Assembly (NCBI RefSeq): GCF_001187535.1 | Contig: NZ_LFIO01001733.1 | Location: 225,344-289,343 of the forward strand | Reading direction: 5' to 3' | Origin: Rhizobium ecuadorense | GTDB lineage: Bacteria > Pseudomonadota > Alphaproteobacteria > Rhizobiales > Rhizobiaceae | Length of the DNA stretch: 64,000 bases | Part shown: piece by piece, positions 15,871 through 23,055 of the stretch | Layout of the letters: every line of letters begins with the position of its first letter | Numbering within the stretch: the first letter of the stretch is position 1 | Program-made: the position numbers and the translations under genes | The notes under the pieces: generated by a model | Databases searched by the model: none | Seen by the model: the letters and a program-made list of their open reading frames with translations, nothing else | What the model was told of the DNA's origin: nothing

Positions 15871-16975
15871 CCACCCGAAACCGCCCGAAACGGACTTACC
15901 GCAGATGCAGTCGAGCGCGATACTCGCAGTGAAGATCAGCAGGAGTTTTGCCGCTATGTCCGCCGTTTCGCTCGCGCCGAGGGGTTCAACGTTCGTCAGA
16001 TGTGCAATGGCGCTAGCCCTCGCCAAAGGTGATATGGTTCACGCGGCCGAGATTGCAGCCGGGCGATGGGGTCTTATGTCGCCCGCCGCGCGCGTCGCGA
16101 AAGCGGCTGTTGAGGCTGGCCAGCTGGGTGGCGGCTCCGGCACCTGGGGAAGCGAACTCGCAGGTGATCTCGCGACCGCCACCGTCGAATTCTTCCAACT
16201 CGTGGCCGAGCGTTCCATCGTCGGGCGGATGGCCGGCCTGCGGCGAATGCCGTTGTTGACGAGATCGATCTCAGTCATCGGCGGTTCCACCGCGCATTGG
16301 GTCGGCGAAGGTAAGCCCAAGCCGGTTAGCGCCTTGGTGTTCGGCGACGCGCGGCTGCCGTCTCGGAAGGTGATCGCACTCTGTGTCGTCACGCGCGAGC
16401 TGCTAGAAAGTAGCGATCCGGCGGCTGAAGGCGTGATCAAAACTGATCTAGTCCGCGCCGTGGTGGATGCACTCGACGTCGCGTTTATTGATCCGGCGAA
16501 CGCTGGCATCAGCGATGTGATGCCTGCTTCGATCACCAACGGTCTTATACCGTCCGCCGATTTGGAGGCGCTGGTCTCGGACTTCGCCGGCGACCTTGGT
16601 AGCGCCGTGCTTGTGATGAACCCGGCAACAGCGGTTTCGCTTTCGAGCGCCGACCGTCCGAACATCGGTGCCCGAGGCGGCGAGCTTTCCGGCGTGCCGG
16701 TCGTTACGTCCCGTAACGTAGCCGAAGGCAATATCGTGTTGGCCGATCCGACCGGCATTGCCCTCGGTGAAGGCTCTGCCGATCTGCGCGTGACCACTGA
16801 GGCGACGGTTGAAATGCTGGATAGCGGCCTGACGCAGGACGCCACCGACGGCACCGGAACGTCTCTCGTCTCGCTGTGGCAGACCAACGCGGCGGGACTC
16901 CTCGCCGAACGGGCAATGAACTGGGCCGTCGCACGCCCCGGCAGCGTCGGTTACGTCGCCGCCGGCGGTAGTTGA
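15848..16975 (+). CDS. HK97-type major capsid protein
   Basis: A 375-residue protein with the HK97 capsid layout: a short N-terminal region, a central helix and P-domain (GTWGSELAGDLATATVEFFQL), then the VGEGKPKPVSAL E-loop region and the backbone helix (SRKVIALCVVTRELLESSD). The A-domain follows with SAVLVMNPATAVSLSS and GVPVVTSRNV. Canonical HK97 proteins carry a ~100-residue delta domain removed by a protease; here the N-terminal extension is short and no protease gene adjoins. It would build the shell of a small particle or compete with a helper's capsid. Confidence 0.8.
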   Translation: MADRTTTDHPKPPETDLPQMQSSAILAVKISRSFAAMSAVSLAPRGSTFVRCAMALALAKGDMVHAAEIAAGRWGLMSPAARVAKAAVEAGQLGGGSGTWGSELAGDLATATVEFFQLVAERSIVGRMAGLRRMPLLTRSISVIGGSTAHWVGEGKPKPVSALVFGDARLPSRKVIALCVVTRELLESSDPAAEGVIKTDLVRAVVDALDVAFIDPANAGISDVMPASITNGLIPSADLEALVSDFAGDLGSAVLVMNPATAVSLSSADRPNIGARGGELSGVPVVTSRNVAEGNIVLADPTGIALGEGSADLRVTTEATVEMLDSGLTQDATDGTGTSLVSLWQTNAAGLLAERAMNWAVARPGSVGYVAAGGS

Positions 16976-16990
16976 TCGGAGGTAAGGCGG

Positions 16991-17335
16991 ATGTCCGTGA
17001 AGGAAGAGATGGAGCGGCAGTTCGGCAACAAGGCGCTTGAGCGCGTGATCAAAGCGGGCGAGTTCTTCGACGCCTTGGATGCGATCACGGAAGCGATTCA
17101 ATCGTTGAAGGCGCGTGTCGAACTGCTGGAAGGCCGTGGGATTGAATTCGCCGGAAGCTGGCAACGCGCCCTGCCATATAGGAGGGGCACTGTGGTGACC
17201 GCGTCCGGCGCGATGTGGACGGCGTTGCGCGATACAACCGAAGGCGAGCAGCCCGGGAAGGCGTTAGAGGCATGGCAGCTCTCGGCTAAATCCGCTCGCC
17301 CGGCCGTGCGCCTGAAGACAGGGAGAGAACAATGA
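16991..17335 (+). CDS. Phage-type hypothetical protein with carbohydrate-binding-like tail
   Basis: A 114-residue protein preceded by GGAGGTAAGG. The N-terminal half is helical and may form a coiled coil (AITEAIQSLKARVELLEGRG). The C-terminal half (WQRALPYRRGTVVTASGAMW, then PGKALEAWQLSAK) resembles the small beta module of CBM5/12-like repeats on phage decoration or tail-tip proteins. It directly follows the capsid gene, so a capsid decoration role is plausible. Confidence 0.5.
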   Translation: MSVKEEMERQFGNKALERVIKAGEFFDALDAITEAIQSLKARVELLEGRGIEFAGSWQRALPYRRGTVVTASGAMWTALRDTTEGEQPGKALEAWQLSAKSARPAVRLKTGREQ

Positions 17336-17565
17336 TATCCTTCGAAGAAGCAATGGCGCGGACCGCCGCATCGCTCGACCGACAGATCGCGGACGCCCTC
17401 GACCAATCCGAGTTGCTCCTCCTCGACCAAGGCGCAACCGCAGACGAGATCGCCTCTTTCCGTACTGGATACCTGGCCGAAGCCCAAGAGTGGAAGGCCG
17501 AAGCCCTGGCTGAGATCATTCGCGGACTGTCAGATTGGAACGCGCCGACCGGCAAGCTGCAGTGA
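17332..17565 (+). CDS. Small phage-type protein
   Basis: A 77-residue acidic, mostly helical protein (EEAMARTAASLDRQIADALD; FRTGYLAEAQEWKAEALAEI). It starts in an ATGA overlap with the preceding gene. No domain recognised. Its place after the capsid gene suggests a structural or head-completion role, which is inference only. Confidence 0.5.
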   Translation: MISFEEAMARTAASLDRQIADALDQSELLLLDQGATADEIASFRTGYLAEAQEWKAEALAEIIRGLSDWNAPTGKLQ

Positions 17566-17723
17566 AGTCACGGCGGCAGGCGGCAATGCGAACCGTGGTT
17601 CGTATCTCGGAGCCGAGCATCATCGAGAACCGACCTAGCGGGGGGCATTCGGACCAGGAAACCGGCGCGTCAGAAGACCCGCGCGCACCCTCACGCCCGG
17701 ATTTTTTTTCGCAGGCAGAATAA
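17562..17723 (+). CDS. Doubtful 53-codon ORF
   Basis: A GTG start overlaps the previous stop (GTGA). The product is basic at the start and disordered afterwards, with no family recognised. The overlap pattern matches its neighbours, but support is thin. Confidence 0.25.
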   Translation: MKSRRQAAMRTVVRISEPSIIENRPSGGHSDQETGASEDPRAPSRPDFFSQAE

Positions 17724-17749
17724 CGAGGACGGGTTTTTCCCGCCTATGG

Positions 17750-18064
17750 ATGAAACTCCCGAATCAAACCTCCGGCCGACCCCGGCATCACCCCACGGAC
17801 ATGCAACGTCGTCTGGTCCAGGTACTTGCCGGTCAGGCCGTTCCGCAGCCGGAAATCTGCCGCATCCTCGCCGTCAGCCCAAAGACGTTGCGGAAGCGTT
17901 ATCGCCGGGAGCTGGACGTCGGTGCCGCAAAGCTCCAAGCCGCTCTTATCGGCCATCTGCTCGGCCTTGCCGCAGGCGACGACGAGGTGGCATTAAGGGC
18001 CATCATCTTCCTTCTTCGATGCCGGTTCGGGTGGTCGCGCTTTGCACCACCGCCATGCGGCTGA
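17750..18064 (+). CDS. Small-terminase-like helix-turn-helix protein
   Basis: A 104-residue protein of the type found as terminase small subunit or its neighbour. PTDMQRRLVQVLAGQAVPQPEICRI then LAVSPKTLRKRYRRELDVG form the DNA-recognition helices. The C-terminal helix ends ALRAIIFLLRCRFGW, a pattern typical of these phage proteins. It would recognise a packaging site. No large subunit is present, so if active it must hand DNA to another phage's motor. It is the last plus-strand gene before the minus-strand cargo. Confidence 0.6.
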   Translation: MKLPNQTSGRPRHHPTDMQRRLVQVLAGQAVPQPEICRILAVSPKTLRKRYRRELDVGAAKLQAALIGHLLGLAAGDDEVALRAIIFLLRCRFGWSRFAPPPCG

Positions 18065-18088
18065 CAGACCGGAAGCGCGTGCACGCGG

Positions 18089-18589
18089 CTATTCGTGAAC
18101 CATTCCCAAAGACACGATCGCTCCGTCGAATAGTTCAAATAGCGTCGATTGAATCTCCAGTATCTCCTCGTCGGAACGTTCCTTAGCGCTCACTGCGATT
18201 GCATGAGCGGGATTATCCGGAAAAGGCGGCGCATCGAGAACCGGATCATCGACCACGCAAAGAAGCCGGTCTTCCACTTCATCTCGTAGTGACCGCAGTT
18301 CTAAGGCGCTCCGAATGAGTAAACCACTGGGGCTTTCCCCTTCCTTCTGCCTAGCGATTTTGTGAGATATGTCAGTAATCGCGACTTCCTGCATATGGTC
18401 GACGCGCATTAGGGAGAGGCCAGAACTCTTGATATGTGACAGAGGAAAGACACCGGGCTTCAGGCCGCCGTCTTTTCGAAAGTGATTGGGGCTTGTGACC
18501 AGCCGAGCGAGCCGCTCATCGTCGGATACTGGCCCTAAATCACCATGGCTTTCCGCCTCACATGCACAATATTGCGCACCGTCCATCAC
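18089..18589 (-). CDS. Cargo module gene 3, unknown function
   Basis: A 166-residue protein with no recognised catalytic motif. Blocks that look conserved are DDERLARLVTSPNHFRKDGG, LKPGVFPLSHIKSSGLSL, and LLCVVDDPVLDAPPF followed by NPAHAIAV. It starts three bases after the stop of the middle gene, so the three minus-strand genes form one operon. The stretch reads less GC-rich than the flanking plus-strand genes, a sign of separate origin. Confidence 0.6.
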   Translation of the reverse strand: MMDGAQYCACEAESHGDLGPVSDDERLARLVTSPNHFRKDGGLKPGVFPLSHIKSSGLSLMRVDHMQEVAITDISHKIARQKEGESPSGLLIRSALELRSLRDEVEDRLLCVVDDPVLDAPPFPDNPAHAIAVSAKERSDEEILEIQSTLFELFDGAIVSLGMVHE

Positions 18590-18592
18590 CGC

Positions 18593-19207
18593 TTATGCAA
18601 CCCTAATAAAGTCGATAAGCTCCTGCGGAACGGAGTTGTCGAGAACGCCTACGCCCTTAATCTTGGAACCGTCCTGCTTGTTCTTCGCATAGTAGGCAAA
18701 TTTACCCGGCCGAGTGAAAGACACAGTGGCGTAGATGCTGGCTGTGTTCCAAAACCAGCTCACCGATCCGTCTGCAGACACAGATGGTTCCGGTGCCAAC
18801 AGTTCGAGAGGAAACGCGCGCAAGAAGCCAATAGCCGATTCAATAACCGGAGGGCGAGGTGCAACGCTCCCGATACCGTCCCATCCCGATGCCAAGTTCT
18901 GATATCGGAGCATTTCGCTGATCGCTTCTTGAAATGCGAGAGGCACCGCGACAGCCAATCGATCAATCGGAAAGCGGCTTGCGGTTTCCGCATAATTGGG
19001 AGCTGTAAGCGTTTGCGCCGAAAATTCATTTGTTAGCGCTAGGAAAGCAGCGGCGGCCGTAAAACCCGTAAACATCAGGCTCATAGCCCGACCCGACCTA
19101 ACACCAGTCATAGAAGCAACGTTGCCCGTAGTCTCCGAATGGATGGACGCCGCAAGTTGGGATTGCGAACGCCCCCCCAGGGCAGATGTCGAGGTGTCAA
19201 GCCACAT
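18593..19207 (-). CDS. Cargo module gene 2, unknown function
   Basis: A 204-residue protein. A hydrophobic stretch near the N-terminus (AMSLMFTGFTAAAAFLAL) could be a membrane span. The C-terminal ~110 residues contain LASGWDGIGSVAPRPPVIES and a beta-rich part (VSWFWNTASIYATVSF), an arrangement I associate with small uncharacterised proteins encoded next to TIGR04255 genes. Its start overlaps the TIGR04255 gene by eleven bases, so the products are likely made together. Confidence 0.6.
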   Translation of the reverse strand: MWLDTSTSALGGRSQSQLAASIHSETTGNVASMTGVRSGRAMSLMFTGFTAAAAFLALTNEFSAQTLTAPNYAETASRFPIDRLAVAVPLAFQEAISEMLRYQNLASGWDGIGSVAPRPPVIESAIGFLRAFPLELLAPEPSVSADGSVSWFWNTASIYATVSFTRPGKFAYYAKNKQDGSKIKGVGVLDNSVPQELIDFIRVA

Positions 19208-19997
19208 TGAGATTTATCCTCGTCGCCATCTCATCAGTTATGAATGAGGCAAGCAATATTTTATTCTTGTCGTGCATACTAGCAAAAGTTGATTCGATCC
19301 ACCCTCCAGAAATAGCCTCAGTTGGTGTATAAAAAGTTGCTAGTTGGTGCTGCATGTAGGTATCGAATTTCACAATTGGAATGCCTTCGTCGTCTTGAAC
19401 CGCATCAATGTGCACTCTCGACAACACCCGACCATTATCTGCTGGCTCAAACCAGCCCTGATGAAGGTGCCAGAACGGTCCTTTATCAAATAAAACGGGG
19501 GGCACGTTCTGACCGGGTTTCATCACCTGTCTTGCGTTATACTCGGATACATCAGACGTCCATTTAAAGATATCGACATACTGGAGAGTCGCGCTCGACA
19601 CCAAAGCATCAGCTGCACCGGCCACACCGATCACGTCTTGCATATATTTCGCAGCGCGAGGCCAAATTTCTGCCCATCGAGTATATGACAGGCAGTTCAC
19701 GAAAATATTATTCTGATCGACCAGGACTCTCCAATCTAGCGATCCATCAGTCTTGATGCGCTCGAAGGAAACGCCACCGGCGATGCCGCCAAACTGAATA
19801 CCGTCAGCAAACTGAAGGTTGTTCCCAATCATGAAGGGGAAACCAGGTGTTCGGTTAAGTCGTGGCAGGTCTGCCTTCCATTTCGAGTGACTCCTCGCGA
19901 CACGCTCTATTTCAGGCGCAGCGAACGGCCGGGAAAAACTCAGACCAAATACGACTTCGGCGATTGCATGATCGCCACTCACAGGATCGAATGCCAC
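19197..19997 (-). CDS. TIGR04255 family protein (cargo module gene 1)
   Basis: A 266-residue protein resembling the TIGR04255 family: the N-terminal IAEVVFGLSFSRPFAAPEI strand-helix, the repeated pairs of beta strands in the middle (LQFADGIQFGGIAGGVSF, RVLVDQNNIFVNCLSY), and the late VKFDTYMQHQ block. The family is sporadic in bacteria and has no established activity. It is the first gene of a three-gene minus-strand operon inside the element, the position where satellites carry accessory genes. A promoter should lie within 19998-20200. Confidence 0.65.
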   Translation of the reverse strand: MAFDPVSGDHAIAEVVFGLSFSRPFAAPEIERVARSHSKWKADLPRLNRTPGFPFMIGNNLQFADGIQFGGIAGGVSFERIKTDGSLDWRVLVDQNNIFVNCLSYTRWAEIWPRAAKYMQDVIGVAGAADALVSSATLQYVDIFKWTSDVSEYNARQVMKPGQNVPPVLFDKGPFWHLHQGWFEPADNGRVLSRVHIDAVQDDEGIPIVKFDTYMQHQLATFYTPTEAISGGWIESTFASMHDKNKILLASFITDEMATRINLNVA

Positions 19998-20393
19998 AGC
20001 GCTCCCCTTAACGGTTGCGTCCTCATAAATCCGACTTGCACGAATGTCATGAAGAATTTTCTAATTTCAAGCTTGCGTCGAAATGGATAAGGCAGGTCGG
20101 TCGACTGACGCAACCGCCGGTTTGGTTTCCCAACGCAAACCAGAGGCTTGCGGATGAGTACGACGCCGCGCAGCGATCAGGACAAAAACCGAATCGTTAG
20201 GGATTTACGCCCGACCGTCCTTTTATGCGATGAGCGCCCCATCAACCCCGGCAGAAGTCCGGGAACCGATCGAGGCATCTGGTGGCGGACGGCAGGCCCG
20301 TAGGTCGGAATGGACGGTATACCTCTTTCGGACAGATATTCGCCTTGCGCCAACGCGGTTACAATCTCCGCGCGACATGGCGGAGACGGGGGC
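19998..20393. other. Divergent intergenic region in the element
   Basis: About 400 bases between the minus-strand cargo and the plus-strand right-end genes. The left part is AT-rich and probably contains the cargo promoter. A 61-codon plus-strand frame at 20015-20200 ends in a polar stretch (DEYDAAQRSGQKPNR) that may be a gene remnant, but no family is recognised. Confidence 0.4.
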
Positions 20394-20711
20394 ATGCGTC
20401 CGGGTTATCGCAATCCACAGAAGCGATCGGTGCTTCTCAAGTTTCCGGGTTTGGTCATCGGCGCGGTCGCGTTTGGTGCGGCCGGCGGCTGGACCGCGAG
20501 CGACTTGCTGGCCTCATGGAGCGCTGCTGGCGGCTCCGGACAATCGTGCACGATCAAGGGCAATATCAGCATCAACACCGGCGAGCGCATCTTCCACGTG
20601 CCGGGCCAGCGACGCTACGCAGAGACGAGAATCAGCCCTCGGTATGGAGAACGGTGGTTCTGCTCGGAAGCTGAAGCCTGGGCGGCCGGCTGGCGGAAAT
20701 CGAAATCGTGA
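20394..20711 (+). CDS. Membrane-anchored protein with a C-terminal sunset-type domain
   Basis: A 105-residue protein. Residues ~10-40 are a hydrophobic anchor (LLKFPGLVIGAVAFGAAGGW). The C-terminal ~50 residues (CTIKGNISINTGERIFHVPG, then RYGERWFCSEAEAWAAGWR) match the small Cys-containing module found at the ends of rhizobial ExoI-like nucleases and many orphan proteins, which I believe is now called a sunset domain. Function unknown; the two Cys may bind metal or pair. The start at 20394 gives the anchor near the N-terminus. Confidence 0.6.
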   Translation: MRPGYRNPQKRSVLLKFPGLVIGAVAFGAAGGWTASDLLASWSAAGGSGQSCTIKGNISINTGERIFHVPGQRRYAETRISPRYGERWFCSEAEAWAAGWRKSKS

Positions 20712-20712
20712 T

Positions 20713-20919
20713 GCTTTCTTCACGCCACGCCCGGCCGACGCCGCCGAAATCCGCATGCGGGCTACGCGACGGCTCGATCAGATGCGGCAAGCGCAGAAGG
20801 ATACGGTCGGGCTATCGAAGGGCGGGCGCCCGGCGGAAACCGGGTTATCAAAAAACCCAGTTACGCCTACCCTCGCCGAAGCCGGCATTGACAAGAACCT
20901 CGCCAAAGAAGGCCGGTGA
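20713..20919 (+). pseudogene. Truncated fragment related to the 14804 gene family
   Basis: The frame encodes ADAAEIRMRATRRLDQM, then GLSKGGRPAETGLSKNP and TLAEAGIDKNLAKEGR. This is the middle of a phage/island protein family whose N-terminal helices also occur in the gene at 14804. The usual start region and C-terminal half are missing, so it is a remnant that begins right after the sunset-type gene. Confidence 0.5.
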
Positions 20920-21081
20920 GCTGCGGCGGCAAGAGCAAAAGAATGCAGGAGTCGCCGCCCCAACGGTTCCCCCCTGGGGGGGCAGCGGGCACCGGCAACG
21001 CGCGATGTTCGGCACCGAGCATAATCCCCCGGCCGGATCGACGGTGCGCGCTGGCGGCCCGGTGGGAGGCAAGGCGGGGCA

Positions 21082-21582
21082 TCAACGGCGGGTAGCTAGC
21101 CGCCAGAGTTCAGCGAGATCGTCAAGACCCATGCGGAGCATATCCGCCGCTGTCAGCCGTTCTCGTTTTCCTTCGAAGATTTCAGTTAGGGCAAATCCCT
21201 CGCCGCAGACGGCGGACACGAGACCATAAAGACGGACGCCCAGAAGCTCCCGGCACTTCGCGAGTTCCTTGCCGGCATTGACCTCCCTCTCGGTGATCAG
21301 GTCGCGCCCCTTGCCGCCGTCGACATGTTCCTTGCCGTAATCAATAGCGCCGGCTCCCTTGCCGCCCATTGATTCCCACAGCGCCCGAAAGCGAGTCGCG
21401 GCGGCGACCTGAGCAGCATCGAGAACACCTCTCGCCGCCATCGTCGTGATCGCCGATTCGCGGACGTTTATCATCGCGACGACGTCGCGAGGGTTCGTCG
21501 CATCCGGCGGATGGGAGCGGGAATGATAGGGATTCTCCACGAGGACGGGGCGGAGCTTTAATTTCTTGGATGGCGCGGGCAT
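21082..21582 (-). CDS. Phage-type hypothetical protein at the element's right end
   Basis: A 166-residue minus-strand protein with a basic N-terminus and a helical C-terminus (RFRALWESMGGKGAGAIDYG; ADMLRMGLDDLAELWRLA). The GAIDYGKEHVDGGKGRD segment followed by ELLGVRLYGLVSAVCGEG resembles small DUF6456-like phage proteins. Function unknown. It is the last gene before the right arm sites and tRNA-Lys. Confidence 0.55.
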   Translation of the reverse strand: MPAPSKKLKLRPVLVENPYHSRSHPPDATNPRDVVAMINVRESAITTMAARGVLDAAQVAAATRFRALWESMGGKGAGAIDYGKEHVDGGKGRDLITEREVNAGKELAKCRELLGVRLYGLVSAVCGEGFALTEIFEGKRERLTAADMLRMGLDDLAELWRLATRR

Positions 21583-21621
21583 GCCTGCAGGATGCCATAG
21601 AGACGGGGAAACCGGAAAGCC

Positions 21622-21646
21622 AATTTTCCCCCAGATTTTCCCCCAG
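21622..21646. promoter_or_regulatory. Right-end candidate integrase arm sites
   Basis: Two tandem copies, AATTTTCCCCCAG and ATTTTCCCCCAG, match the repeats at 11094-11117 in the same orientation. They lie 65 bases inside the right att repeat, as expected of arm-type integrase sites. Confidence 0.6.
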
Positions 21647-21711
21647 GCCGATTCACCGGAGCGTCCGTTCCGTGTTCGAAACTACATGCACTTGTTTTTA
21701 TTGGATGTTTT

Positions 21712-21757
21712 TGGTGAGAGCGTCGGGGTTCGAACCCGAGACCTACTGATTAAAAGT
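21712..21757. repeat. Right att repeat inside tRNA-Lys
   Basis: 46 bases identical to 10917-10962. They supply the 3' half of the intact tRNA-Lys, from the anticodon loop to the encoded CCA, so the tRNA stays functional after integration. Confidence 0.9.
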
Positions 21758-21787
21758 CAGTTGCTCTACCGGCTGAGCTACGCTCTC
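21712..21787 (-). tRNA. tRNA-Lys (UUU)
   Basis: The minus strand folds as a complete 76-nt tRNA with CCA encoded. Acceptor arms are GAGAGCG/CGCTCTC, the D arm is GTAGCTCAGCCGGTAGAGC, the anticodon stem is ACTGA/TCAGT around CTTTTAA (anticodon UUU), and the T arm is CGGGGTTCGAACCCCG on its own strand. Its 3' half is the integration site of the element to its left. Confidence 0.95.
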
Positions 21788-22113
21788 CCGCTCCGCGGGT
21801 GAAGCACCCCGGCTGGAAGTGGGCGGAACATAGGCAGGCGACCCATTGCGGTCAACCGAAAAATTCAGCTTTTTCCGGCAGTCGGCACATTTCTTGCGGA
21901 CGCAAGCCACATGCCTTGCGAGCGGAAGGCACACGACGGGAAATCGGCGGCGAGCTTGTTAGCCAATCCTTGGCGATGTTCTGCGACCCACAGCGGCCTG
22001 TCGCTTCTGATCGCATGATCCGGACAGGCCGCGATCCAAACGCAAAAAGGTGATTGGCAATCCCGGCCTCGCAAAGCTAGGAACAGGGCGCAGATTGCAG
22101 CCGGAGAGAATGT

Positions 22114-22863
22114 GTGTCGATTGCCGATATTTCGCTGTGGAGCGCGTTGATAGCAGGGGCGCTTTCCTTTCTTTCGCCTTGCGTGCTTCCCCTCGTCCCG
22201 CCCTATCTCTGTTACATGGCCGGCATCTCAGTCGAGCAGTTCCGCGGCGGCGGTGCGGTTGCGGTCGCGCCCGATATCAGGCGTGGCGTGCTGTTCTCCG
22301 CTTTGCTCTTCACGCTCGGCTTTGCCACCGTTTTCGTGGCGCTCGGCGCCGGCGCTTCCAGCATCGGCATGGCGCTTCGCCAGCATCTCGACCTGTTGTC
22401 GAAGCTCGGCGGGCTGATCATCATCGTCATGGGGCTGAATTTCCTCGGCCTCTTCCGGTTGGGGATCCTTGCCCGCGAGGCGCGCTTCCAGGGCGGCGGC
22501 AAGCCGGCGACGCTGACGGGCGCCTATATCATGGGACTTGCCTTCGCCTTCGGCTGGACGCCCTGCATCGGGCCGGTGCTCGGCGCGATTCTCGGTGTCG
22601 CCGCCTCGCGAGAGACGGTGGGCTCCGGCGCCGGGCTGCTCGCCGTCTATTCGCTCGGCCTTGCCATCCCCTTCTGGATCGCCGCCGGTTTTTCCGGCGC
22701 CTTCATGCGCTTCCTGTCGCGCTTCCGCCGCCATCTCGGCACGGTGGAGAAGGTGATGGGTGTCTTCCTCGTGCTGACCGGCCTCGCCTTCCTGTTCGGA
22801 TGGGTCAGCGATGTGGCGATCTGGTTTCAGCAGACCTTCCCGATCCTGATGCAGATCGGCTAA
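22114..22863 (+). CDS. ccdA: CcdA-type cytochrome c biogenesis/thiol transport membrane protein
   Basis: A 249-residue protein with six predicted transmembrane helices. It passes electrons from cytoplasmic thioredoxin to periplasmic thiol proteins needed for haem attachment to cytochrome c. The two redox cysteines are visible, one in LSFLSPCVLPLVPPYLCYM (first helix) and one in FGWTPCIGPVLGA (fourth helix). Length fits the CcdA class rather than DsbD. The GTG at 22114 is taken as the start after GGAGAGAAT; GTG at 22112 is in another frame. No neighbouring ccm genes. Confidence 0.85.
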   Translation: MSIADISLWSALIAGALSFLSPCVLPLVPPYLCYMAGISVEQFRGGGAVAVAPDIRRGVLFSALLFTLGFATVFVALGAGASSIGMALRQHLDLLSKLGGLIIIVMGLNFLGLFRLGILAREARFQGGGKPATLTGAYIMGLAFAFGWTPCIGPVLGAILGVAASRETVGSGAGLLAVYSLGLAIPFWIAAGFSGAFMRFLSRFRRHLGTVEKVMGVFLVLTGLAFLFGWVSDVAIWFQQTFPILMQIG

Positions 22864-23055
22864 AGCGCGGCCGGTCGGTCGATCCGCGCCGGTTGTCCGA
22901 CGCCCCGGCAACTTGCATGACGGGACCTATGCCGTGGTATAGCTCGCCCTGTCCCTCGACCCATTCGCCCTGACCTTCGACCCAATCGATCGAAAACACG
23001 CCTCGATGTAGCGTCGTCGGTGCCGTGTTCAAGCGGCGGTCAGAAGGAGACAAAC

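Larger units (their letters stand above)
10917..21757. mobile_element. tRNA-Lys integrated phage-satellite-like element
   Basis: A 10.8-kb unit bounded by 46-bp direct repeats of the tRNA-Lys 3' half. It carries a tyrosine integrase next to the left junction, an AlpA-like protein, a RepA-like ATPase, a repeat cluster, an HK97-type major capsid protein, a small-terminase-like protein, an opposite-strand three-gene cargo and several small phage-type genes. Most plus-strand genes overlap by ATGA or GTGA, as in phage modules. No large terminase, portal, prohead protease or tail gene was found, so autonomous phage growth is not expected. A satellite that uses a helper, or a decayed prophage, are the two readings. 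Confidence 0.8.

Noticed and set aside
22050..22973. A 307-codon frame overlapping ccdA
   Set aside because: The product is Arg/Pro-rich without hydrophobic helices, while the ccdA frame has both redox Cys and six membrane spans.
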